Source: Rhizobium sp. SSA_523
Lineage (GTDB): Bacteria; Pseudomonadota; Alphaproteobacteria; Rhizobiales; Rhizobiaceae
NCBI RefSeq assembly: GCF_030435705.1
Contig: NZ_CP129382.1
Span: forward strand, 1,984,001 to 2,048,000
DNA: 64,000 bases
Direction: 5' to 3'
Position 1 is the stretch's first letter. Each line of letters begins with the position of its first letter. Below are positions 25,030 to 31,680 of this stretch, one piece after another. The notes under the pieces were generated by a model. That model did no database searches. It saw only the letters and a program-made list of their open reading frames with translations, and was not told where the DNA came from. The position numbers were made by a program, and so were the translations under genes.

Positions 25030-25878
25030 ATGACGCGGTTGTTGTTCTCGCTACCCGTGCATGAAAAGCCGGACATTGTCCGGGACCAGATCGACAACAT
25101 CAATTATTTCGCGCCCGGCTCGCAGATCATCATCCACATTGCGCAGCTGGCGGCCGGGCAGCGGGACGAGTTTCTGCGGCATTGCGATGTCGAGAACGTC
25201 ACCTTCAATCCGGAGTCGCTGGAAACCGTCTGGTCGGGTGGAATCCTCCACACGCACATCAGCAACTTCGAACACGCGCAGGCGATCGACCTTCCCTTTG
25301 ACCGGATCGTGCTGATCTCGTCCAACGAATTGCTGGTGAAGGAAGGCATCGGCGCGTATATGGACACCTGCCTGATCGGCGCACAGACGGAAGTCTACGA
25401 GGATTCCGCCGACTGGGGCGTGTTTCGCGAGGCTCATCTGCAGCTGCCGGGCATGCAGCGCTTTCTCGCCAAGCTCAACCTGCCGCTTTTCTTCGGCGGC
25501 CAGGCGGAGGGCCAGTTCTTTCCCAAGAATATCTTCCAGATCCTGTCCAATACCTATCGCGAGTGCTTTCCCATGGGCCCGATCGGCTTTCCGATCGAGG
25601 AAGTGGTGCCCGCCACCGTGGCGGCGCGCTTCGCCTTTACCGGCGTCGACGTGGTGCCGCCCATTACCTTCTGCGATTACTGCACCAATCTCGAGATCGG
25701 ACCGGATTTCGTCGAGCAGATCCGCCGCGGAAACGGCAGCATCTTCGCGCGCAAGGTGCCGCGTGCGCTGCAATCGCCGCATGTCAACAAATCCGTGCTG
25801 AAGAGCGTCTTCAGCGTCAAGCGCGTGCCGCGGGAGGATTGCGATCTGCGCCGCTATATCCGCGGCCTGATGCAATAG
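25030..25878 (+). CDS. Unassigned protein, glycosyltransferase-like (core-2/I-branching pattern), copy 2
   Basis: 282-residue paralogue of the preceding gene, collinear over its whole length, with most positions identical by eye (LLFSLPVHEKPDIVRDQIDNINYFAPGS, ETVWSGGILHTHISNFEHA, FFGGQAEGQFF, GFPIEEVVPATVAA, FSVKRVPREDC). The conserved acidic, Trp and Gly-Gln positions match those of copy 1, so both copies could be active, perhaps with different donors or acceptors. The final segment VKRVPREDCDLRRYI is the best-preserved stretch between copies and may be a docking motif. It has its own start with an upstream GAGGAT. The two genes probably arose by tandem duplication and divergence. Confidence 0.55.
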   Translation: MTRLLFSLPVHEKPDIVRDQIDNINYFAPGSQIIIHIAQLAAGQRDEFLRHCDVENVTFNPESLETVWSGGILHTHISNFEHAQAIDLPFDRIVLISSNELLVKEGIGAYMDTCLIGAQTEVYEDSADWGVFREAHLQLPGMQRFLAKLNLPLFFGGQAEGQFFPKNIFQILSNTYRECFPMGPIGFPIEEVVPATVAARFAFTGVDVVPPITFCDYCTNLEIGPDFVEQIRRGNGSIFARKVPRALQSPHVNKSVLKSVFSVKRVPREDCDLRRYIRGLMQ

Positions 25879-25915
25879 CGCAGGCCTGGTTCGGACCGGA
25901 TCGGTTCGGTCCGGA

Positions 25916-26971
25916 TCAGTTCTCGAACCGCAGCTTCATGCCGAGCCGCGGATCGGAGGGCACGAGTTCCAGCGCATGGGCGGTCGAGAAGGGAACCGAT
26001 GCGTCCGGCGCGCTGACGATCCCGTAGCGCCCGAGCGGCAGGTCGAAAATGATGCGATCGACCGGCAGGCCGAGATCCGACAGGCGCGCCTGCGTCCGCT
26101 GGCGCTCGCTTTCCGGCCGGGTGGACAGAAAGACGATGGAATGGCCTTCCGCCAGCAATTGCCGGGTCGCCGCCACCGCTTCCTCGATAGCCGGAACCTG
26201 ATCGTAATGCGGCGCGAAATAGGCGCTGCCATGGCCGAAGATGAAGCCGTCGATCAGCACGAAATAGGTGTTCTGCCGCTGGAGCTTCTGCCGCCATTCG
26301 CGGATCGTCCCCCAATCCTCGTAGTCGCTGACGAAGCGGGTGGAGCAGAAGGCGCCACCGACGATCAGATGGGCGATGATATCGGAGGTATAGATCTCCC
26401 GCGGCGCCTGATCGCTCCCGCCGCTCAGGCTGCGATAGGCTTCCAGGTAATGCGCCGGATCGCGGAAAAAATAACCGCCGACCGAAAAGACATCGGAAAT
26501 CACCTGCTTCTCGACGATGGAGAGGATGAGGCCGGCCTCGTTGGTACGCACATAGCTCTTGTTGCGGGGATTGATACTGTCGAAATGGTTGAGCGATTCG
26601 ACGCTGACATAGTTATAGGCCTGCTCAATGTCGGAAAGCGCGAAACTATTGTCGCTGTCCTTGACGAGAAAGGGTTCCGAAAGACCCGTCTGCTGCAATG
26701 TCCTGGCCACCGTCTCGGGCTGGCTGGCGGTCGGCTGGTCCAGAACCACGACTTCGATCCGCCGCCCGAAGGCCGCCCGCAGGCCGGCGCGCGCATCATA
26801 TTTCTCGTCGTGCTCGCGAAGGATCGTGACGATCAGGTCGTCCAGATTGAAATCCAGCCGCCGCACGGCTTCGGTGATCATCGGGCGGCCATTGCTGCAG
26901 GGCAGCATCCATTTGGGCGCCATGCCGGGAAAGCGGCTGGAGCGGCCTCCGCAAGGAACGATCACTTTCAT
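25916..26971 (-). CDS. Nucleotidyltransferase fused to a HAD-like domain
   Basis: 351-residue two-domain protein. Residues 1 to about 230 form a sugar/alcohol-phosphate nucleotidyltransferase: GGRSSRFPGMAPKWMLP (8-24) is the NTP-binding loop with the catalytic lysine, FLVKDSDNSF the metal-binding aspartate region, and VEKQVISDVFSVGGYFF the product side. Residues about 240-351 look like a HAD/LNS2-type domain (VFLSTRPESERQRT then IIFDLPLG), but the expected DxDxT nucleophile site reads LIDGFIFGHG, so phosphatase activity may be lost. ATG overlaps the upstream kinase stop (ATGA). Likely product is a nucleotide-activated small precursor for glycan decoration; the true substrate is unknown. Confidence 0.75.
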   Translation of the reverse strand: MKVIVPCGGRSSRFPGMAPKWMLPCSNGRPMITEAVRRLDFNLDDLIVTILREHDEKYDARAGLRAAFGRRIEVVVLDQPTASQPETVARTLQQTGLSEPFLVKDSDNSFALSDIEQAYNYVSVESLNHFDSINPRNKSYVRTNEAGLILSIVEKQVISDVFSVGGYFFRDPAHYLEAYRSLSGGSDQAPREIYTSDIIAHLIVGGAFCSTRFVSDYEDWGTIREWRQKLQRQNTYFVLIDGFIFGHGSAYFAPHYDQVPAIEEAVAATRQLLAEGHSIVFLSTRPESERQRTQARLSDLGLPVDRIIFDLPLGRYGIVSAPDASVPFSTAHALELVPSDPRLGMKLRFEN

Positions 26972-27915
26972 AGTCTGTCTCCTGAAGTCCGCGCCAGAAG
27001 ATCTTCCAGCCGCGCCAGGACGAAATCCCGCTGCTGGGCCTCATGGGCATAGGGAATGATGCGGGCGAGGTGGATGCCGAGCAGCAGTTCCTTCAAGGGG
27101 CCGGCTGCGGCGCCGAACCGACTGCCGGCAAATCCGTTCAGCCGGTCCTGGACGTAATGCGTCACGCCAGCCGGCAGCGGCGGCGAATGGCGGGTGTACC
27201 AGCCGGCTTTCAGATCCTGTTCCAGCTTGGCCGCATCGGCCAGCCAGTGGTCGAAGAAACTGTCGAGAAGATCGATGAAGATCAGCTCGTTGCGATCGGT
27301 GATCAGGATGTTTTCCAGCGTCATGTCGCCATGGCAGGCGCTGGGCGCAAGCCGGTCCGGCATGTCGACCCGCTCGATCGCGTCCAGCAAACCATGCAGG
27401 GCCTGCTGCGCCCGCTGGTCGGCAGGGCCGGTCTTGTCGAGGATCTCCCGGCATTTCATCCGGGCGACCGTGCGGGGCGAAAACCCGCTGGTCAGATCCT
27501 CCATGCCCGAGAGGCGCGTGAGGCTTTCCAGCAGCCGGTCGACGACGCAGACGACATCGGGGAGATCGGCGCTGCGCAGAAAGGCGATGCCATCGCGGCC
27601 GCGCACGAATTCCATGTCGAAGAAATACAGGCCGGTTTCCAGAATGCCCTCATCCAGCACGCGCGGCGTGCGCGCGCAGCCATCCAGCAGGCCGGAGATC
27701 AGCCTCTGCTTGATGGCCTGGGCCTGCAGGCGGACATTGCCGGCCGGCGCGGCGGAGATCTTGCGGACAAATGCCTCCTGCCCCTCGCTGCGGATCAGCA
27801 GGATCCTCGCCCCGGAAAACCCCGTCAGTTCGATTTCCGCGCCGGGGCCGCTCTCGGCGGTGGCCGGCGCGGGTACCGGTCCGGCCGGCAGGCGGGGAGA
27901 GAGAGGATGTGCCAT
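26968..27915 (-). CDS. APH/choline-kinase-like phosphotransferase
   Basis: 315-residue kinase-fold protein of the aminoglycoside/choline phosphotransferase superfamily. The C-lobe has the Brenner-type motif SACHGDMTLENILIT (catalytic Asp, metal-binding Asn) followed by ELIFIDLLDSFFDHW (DFG-equivalent aspartate). The N-terminal part (LTGFSGARILLIRSEGQEAFVRKIS) resembles the nucleotide-binding glycine loop and lysine strand. Middle gene of the HAD-kinase-nucleotidyltransferase operon: the HAD gene ends one base before its ATG, and its own stop overlaps the nucleotidyltransferase ATG. Kinase plus nucleotidyltransferase recalls LicA/LicC (choline activation), an analogy only. Substrate unknown. 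Confidence 0.78.
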   Translation of the reverse strand: MAHPLSPRLPAGPVPAPATAESGPGAEIELTGFSGARILLIRSEGQEAFVRKISAAPAGNVRLQAQAIKQRLISGLLDGCARTPRVLDEGILETGLYFFDMEFVRGRDGIAFLRSADLPDVVCVVDRLLESLTRLSGMEDLTSGFSPRTVARMKCREILDKTGPADQRAQQALHGLLDAIERVDMPDRLAPSACHGDMTLENILITDRNELIFIDLLDSFFDHWLADAAKLEQDLKAGWYTRHSPPLPAGVTHYVQDRLNGFAGSRFGAAAGPLKELLLGIHLARIIPYAHEAQQRDFVLARLEDLLARTSGDRL

Positions 27916-28524
27916 TCATCGCCTCCAGGCCGGCAGGGCCAGCCGCACGTCGAAGACGGCCATGCCGGCTTTTGCGGCCGCCTGCACCCCGTCATCCATG
28001 TCCTCGAAGACAAGACAGCGGTCGGGCGACACCGACAGCGCCTCGGCGGCCTGCAGATAGCCTTGCGGATCCGGCTTGCCGCGCGTCACATCGCTGCCGG
28101 TCACCGTCACGCGGAAGATATCCGTCCAATTCAGGGCCGACAGCGTGATCTCGACGCTGCGCCGCGAGCCGGAGGAAACGAGCCCGATCGGATAGGCGCG
28201 GCCCAGAACCGGCAGCAGCAGCGCCGTCGGCAGCGGCCTTGGTGGCGTTTCCTGGAAAAGCCGCGCGGCGAGCGACACCTTCTGCGCATGGATCTCGTCC
28301 GCCGAGGCCGAACAGGAACGCCCCGCCACCAGCCGCGGAATGGTTTCCCGCGCCGCGCCGCCGGAGGCCGCCAGGAAATCCTCGAAGGCGAGGCTGAGCC
28401 CGTGATCGCCAAGCACGCGGCGATAGGCCTCGTAATGCAGAGGCATCGTATCCACCAAAGTGCCGTCAAGGTCGAACAAGATCGCCTCGATGGAGGTCTG
28501 CGAAAGCCGGCCGGCGAAATCCAT
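27916..28524 (-). CDS. HAD-superfamily phosphatase, beta-phosphoglucomutase-like
   Basis: 202-residue HAD-IA hydrolase. Motif I is AILFDLDGTLVDTMPLHYEAY, motif II lies in GLVSSGSRRSVE, and motifs III/IV in GSDVTRGKPDPQGYLQAAEALSVSPDRCLVFEDMDDGVQAAAKAGM. The cap insert between motifs I and II is the small helical type used by phosphoglucomutase or sugar-phosphate phosphatases. The ATG at 28524 is used; the TTG two codons upstream is possible. It is the first gene of the three-gene operon that runs through the kinase and nucleotidyltransferase, so it may dephosphorylate or isomerise the same phospho-intermediate. An imperfectly understood inverted repeat lies just upstream. Confidence 0.82.
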   Translation of the reverse strand: MDFAGRLSQTSIEAILFDLDGTLVDTMPLHYEAYRRVLGDHGLSLAFEDFLAASGGAARETIPRLVAGRSCSASADEIHAQKVSLAARLFQETPPRPLPTALLLPVLGRAYPIGLVSSGSRRSVEITLSALNWTDIFRVTVTGSDVTRGKPDPQGYLQAAEALSVSPDRCLVFEDMDDGVQAAAKAGMAVFDVRLALPAWRR

Positions 28525-28917
28525 CTGCAAATCACCAAAGATCAGGGCGTGTCATATGGGACACCTGGAATGAGTGATTGATACACAGAGCTTGCTCGAA
28601 GCTGTAGTGAAAGCGGGCATAAAACTATTCAACCATCTGCCGCGCTCAGATAAACCGCGCGAAACTATTGGACGGTTGCTGTAGAAAAATGCGAATTGGC
28701 ATTCATATACGAAGAATAAACGCATGATTTGCAGCATCGGCCGGCGCGCGTGCATCACGCGCACAACATCCTCGCCCGCCGGGGCAGTCGAAAGCCAGAT
28801 CTGCGGTCTTCAATGGCGCTGGACTTGCCTTGCGCAGCCGCATCTGGTCGGCGCCGGAGCCTATTGCCTGCCCGGCTTTCTCATCCCATATCGTTGAGAG
28901 GAAGGGGATAGATTGGC
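28525..28917. other. AT-rich intergenic region upstream of the glycan-type operon
   Basis: About 390 bp with an AT-rich core (28560-28745), unlike its neighbours. GTGTC (28549-28553) and GACAC (28560-28564) form a short inverted repeat about 25 bp before the HAD start, a candidate operator. On the plus strand, a GTG-initiated reading of 36 codons at 28574-28684 (begins MIDTQSLLEAVVKAG) looks protein-like but has no support; it may be a remnant. No named gene was found. Confidence 0.45.
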
Positions 28918-29274
28918 ATGGCCCGCAAATACAAGGAAAAGATTGAGGCCTGGTACCAGCCGCCCCAGCCGGTCATCTGTCCGCTCTGCGACCGGGAAAT
29001 TCCCGAGGATCAGAGGGATGAGCACCACCTTGTGCCGAAAAGCCGGGGCGGCCGCGAGACGCAGACGCTTCACCGCATATGCCACCGGCAGATCCACGCG
29101 CTGTTTTCCGAAGCCGAACTCGAAACCGATTATGCAAGTATCGAGGCTCTCCTCTCCCATCCCGAAATGGCAAAGTTCAAGGCCTGGATCTCCCGCAAGC
29201 CGCCCGGCTTTTTCGACGGGACACGCCGCAGCAAAAGGCGCCGGGAGATGGGAAATCCGGCCGAGCGCTGGTAG
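28918..29274 (+). CDS. HNH endonuclease family protein
   Basis: 118-residue protein with an HNH nuclease motif. The zinc-binding pair Cys21-Pro-Leu-Cys24 is followed by DEHHLVPKSRGGRETQTLHRICHRQIH (about residues 34-60), which supplies the catalytic His, the second zinc pair at Cys55 and the final His60. The C-terminus is basic (TRRSKRRREMG), consistent with DNA binding. HNH proteins of this size are common in rhizobial chromosomes, and many are not part of a mobile element or restriction system; no methylase or recombinase is adjacent. Activity on DNA is inferred. AGGAAGGGG precedes the ATG at 28918. Confidence 0.85.
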   Translation: MARKYKEKIEAWYQPPQPVICPLCDREIPEDQRDEHHLVPKSRGGRETQTLHRICHRQIHALFSEAELETDYASIEALLSHPEMAKFKAWISRKPPGFFDGTRRSKRRREMGNPAERW

Positions 29275-29354
29275 CGACGGCCTTTGACTTCCTGACCGCA
29301 TGCGCCTAAGGCGGCTTCAGGACGCTCTCAGGTCGGGCAAGAAGGACGACGCCA

Positions 29355-29657
29355 GTGGCAAGCAATGATGATGACTACATCTATGACGAAGTGAGCGGCG
29401 AATGGCGGCCGGCCTCGGAAATGAAGGCCGAGGCTGCCAAGGCAAGCGAAGTGCGGGATGCCGCCGGCAATCTGCTTGCCGATGGCGATAGTGTCGTCCT
29501 GGTCAAGGATCTGAAGGTGAAGGGCGCCGGGCAGACCCTCAAACAGGGAACGGTGATCCGCTCCATTAGGCTGACCGACAATCCGGACGAGATCGATTGC
29601 CGCCACGATACGATCAAGGGCCTTGTCCTGCGGACCGAATTCGTCCGCAAGCGCTAG
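29355..29657 (+). CDS. PhnA-domain protein (YjdM-like) lacking the N-terminal zinc ribbon
   Basis: 100-residue protein whose C-terminal 70 residues match the PhnA/YjdM domain: VRDAAGNLLADGDSVVLVKDLKVKGAGQTLKQGTVIRSIRLTDNPDEIDC. The YjdM proteins I recall start with a CxxC zinc ribbon. Here that part is replaced by an acidic stretch (SNDDDYIYDEVSGEWRPASEM) with no cysteines, leaving only one Cys near position 76. Despite the name, no link to phosphonate use is established for the family. The start is GTG 29355; the nearest ATG is out of frame. Single gene, followed by a RIME-like repeat. Confidence 0.8.
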   Translation: MASNDDDYIYDEVSGEWRPASEMKAEAAKASEVRDAAGNLLADGDSVVLVKDLKVKGAGQTLKQGTVIRSIRLTDNPDEIDCRHDTIKGLVLRTEFVRKR

Positions 29658-29660
29658 TTC

Positions 29661-29754
29661 TAGAGCAGGTCCAGCAAAACGGCGTTAGCGGTTTTGCATC
29701 CGGACTGCGTAAAGACAAAGAGATAGAGCACTTGATCCCGCTTTGACCGGAGAT
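29661..29754 (+). repeat. RIME-like intergenic repeat, copy A
   Basis: A 94-bp element with AGAGCAGGTCCAGCAAAA, GGTTTTGCATCCGGACTGC, AGAGATAGAGCA and GATCCCGCTTTGACCGG, in that order. The same blocks recur in the opposite orientation at 38562-38666. It resembles the rhizobial intergenic mosaic elements (RIME) described in Rhizobiaceae. It lies between the PhnA-domain gene and queC. Confidence 0.85.
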
Positions 29755-29809
29755 ACTCTAGAGGATTTTCGGTGAAAGCGGGATCCGCACCTCGATCGGC
29801 CAAACAGGC

Positions 29810-30499
29810 TCAACGTGCAATGGCCTCTGCCCAGAAATGGCGGTCCTCATAATCCGTCGGATCGTCAATGCCGGCAAGATGAAAGGCTTCGCGTCGCTCG
29901 ACGCAGGTGCCGCAGCGGCCGCAATGTCTGGCGCCGCCCTTGTAGCAGGACCAGGTTTCGGCAAAGGGCACCCGGTGCGCAGCGCCCTCCTGCACGATAT
30001 CGGCCTTGGAGCGTTCGACAAAGGGGGCCGCAAGCGCCACCTGCGCATAGCCATCCAGCGCATGCCTCTGCATGGCCGCGAAACTGTCGATAAAGTCCGG
30101 CCGGCAGTCGGGATAGATGAAGTGGTCGCCGCCATGAACGGCAATGGCCACGGCATCGGCCTTCTGCGCGGCGGCAAGGCCGAAGGCAATGGTCAGCATG
30201 ATCGCATTGCGGTTGGGCACCACCGTGATCTTCATGCTGTCCTCCGCATAATGGCCATCGGGAACCTCGACGGCATCGGTCAGCGCGGAGCCGCTGAGAA
30301 AGCCGCCCAGCCTCGAGAGATCGATCAGATGATGGGGAACCGCCAGACGTGCGGCGGCCTGGCCCGCAAAATCGAGTTCCTTGCGGTGGCGCTGGCCATA
30401 ATCGAAGGAGATCAGGCCAACCAGCTCCGCTTCGGCGGCCATCTTGTGGGCCAGCACGACGGAATCCAGTCCGCCGGAACAGACGATGAGTGTCTTCAT
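29810..30499 (-). CDS. queC: 7-cyano-7-deazaguanine synthase QueC
   Basis: Converts 7-carboxy-7-deazaguanine to preQ0 with ATP and ammonia, a late step in queuosine precursor synthesis. The 229-residue protein has the PP-loop SGGLDS (about 8-13), the substrate strand LISFDYGQRHRKEL, NRNAIMLTIAFGLAA and the zinc-binding cluster CYKGGARHCGRCGTCVERREAF near the C-terminus. A preQ1-I riboswitch (30508-30540) sits immediately upstream with the ribosome-binding site inside its pseudoknot, so product feedback is expected. queD and queE are not adjacent. Identification is firm. Confidence 0.97.
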   Translation of the reverse strand: MKTLIVCSGGLDSVVLAHKMAAEAELVGLISFDYGQRHRKELDFAGQAAARLAVPHHLIDLSRLGGFLSGSALTDAVEVPDGHYAEDSMKITVVPNRNAIMLTIAFGLAAAQKADAVAIAVHGGDHFIYPDCRPDFIDSFAAMQRHALDGYAQVALAAPFVERSKADIVQEGAAHRVPFAETWSCYKGGARHCGRCGTCVERREAFHLAGIDDPTDYEDRHFWAEAIAR

Positions 30500-30507
30500 T
30501 ACTTATT

Positions 30508-30540
30508 TCCTTGTTTTGACCGGGTAGGCTGCGACCGGAG
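30508..30540 (-). ncRNA. PreQ1-I riboswitch upstream of queC
   Basis: Read on the minus strand, CCGGTCGCAGCC is followed by TACCCGG and TCAAAACAAGGA. This is the compact preQ1 class I layout: stem P1 CCGG/CCGG, an invariant C-rich pocket loop, and an A-rich tail that forms the pseudoknot with the Shine-Dalgarno sequence AAGG 9 nt before the ATG. It closely resembles the translation-controlling type II preQ1 aptamers. Binding of preQ1 should hide the ribosome-binding site and shut off queC. Confidence 0.85.
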
Positions 30541-30939
30541 ACAGGCACGAGATACGACCGGCCCCTTTTTACGACCAAACCGGACCGAGGGAAACCGGCA
30601 GGATCGGGACCAGCGGCATTATCGGCCGGCCGCGACCGCACTTGGATCTCATGTGAACCGAAACCCGGCTTTTCGCGCTCAAGTAGCAGAGCCGGGCGCG
30701 CGATCGCATCGCCGCCTTGGCCTGGTCGCAAGGACTAAGGCATTATCCTGCACAAAATCAGAGACTTGCTCGCATCCTTCTCGCATTGGCTGATCGCGCA
30801 GGGGATGCAGGCAGTAAACTTGACTGCGCCTTCAATGTTAAGCGTATGTATTTCAATATAAAACGCAAAATGCGCATATATCTATATTCATTCAAAATTA
30901 AACCTTCTCCCCCAAGCTGCACGCTGAAGGGAGACTGGC
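30541..30939. other. Intergenic region between queC and the PDC-sensor gene
   Basis: About 400 bp without a supported gene. The right end (30830-30905) is an AT-rich stretch (TTCAATATAAAACGC, ATATATCTATATTC) just before the periplasmic sensor gene, likely its promoter region. The left part is the queC promoter and 5' leader. No other conserved element was noticed. Confidence 0.5.
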
Positions 30940-31551
30940 ATGAAGCAGCATTACTCGATCTTGGCGACCGCCTTCTTGTGTCTTGGCGCATCCTTTGCGC
31001 AGGCAGAACCTGCGAAACCGGATGCAAAGAGCTTGGTCTCACCCGAGCTCGTCAAGAATATCCAGAGCTTTATCGGATCCGATATTGTGCGCCTGTCCGT
31101 CGAGGCGCAGAACACGCGCCTGAAGGATCTGAAGCAGGAGGAGATCGATCAGCTCGACAAGCAATGGCGTGCCGAGCGCGAAAGCGCCGACAAGCCTTTG
31201 ATCGCTGCCACACTGTCCAGCCCGCTTTCTGTCTATCTCTCGCGCATCCAGGGCCGCTCGCTTGGCCTTTACGCGGAAATCTTCGTAATGGACAGGAATG
31301 GCCTCAATGTCGGCCAGAGCTCCGTCACCAGCGATTTCTGGCAGGGCGACGAGGACAAGTTCCAGAAGACCTTCGATGTCTCCGGCGATGCCATGTTCAT
31401 CGACGAACCCGAATGGGACAAGGACGCCCGCATCTGGCGCGGCCAGGTGAGCTTCACCGTCGTGGATCCGCAGACCAAGGCGGCCATTGGCGCCGTGACC
31501 GTGGAACTGAACCTGACGGAACTTGCCCGCCGCCAATCGCCGGGCGCCTGA
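30940..31551 (+). CDS. Secreted PDC/Cache-like sensor protein
   Basis: 203-residue exported protein. A signal peptide (residues 1-22, MKQHYSILATAFLCLGASFA, cut before EPAK) leads to a soluble domain with two sheets and a long helix, ending FVMDRNGLNVGQSSVTSDFWQGDEDKFQKTF and DARIWRGQVSFTVVDPQTKAAIGAVTVELNLTEL, the pattern of the PDC/dCache sensor fold (the aspartate of FVMDRNG and the ligand loop). No membrane anchor or output domain is present. The chemoreceptor gene starts 129 nt downstream and has a poor periplasmic sensor of its own, so this protein may bind the ligand and present it. GAAGGGAG precedes the ATG. Confidence 0.72.
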   Translation: MKQHYSILATAFLCLGASFAQAEPAKPDAKSLVSPELVKNIQSFIGSDIVRLSVEAQNTRLKDLKQEEIDQLDKQWRAERESADKPLIAATLSSPLSVYLSRIQGRSLGLYAEIFVMDRNGLNVGQSSVTSDFWQGDEDKFQKTFDVSGDAMFIDEPEWDKDARIWRGQVSFTVVDPQTKAAIGAVTVELNLTELARRQSPGA

Positions 31552-31680
31552 TCAAGCGGGATGGCAAACGGTGGGAGCGGTTTTCCGATCAACCTGCCGA
31601 ATGACCCGACCTGCCTGACCGAGACGCTGGATCGCGCCTTGCCCGGCGGCTGATCATTTTACCAAAATAAGGGGCCAACA

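Noticed and set aside
28574..28684. 36-codon GTG-started frame in the AT-rich region
   Set aside because: Looks protein-like but has no homology that I can name and no strong ribosome-binding site; kept only as a note in the intergenic entry.
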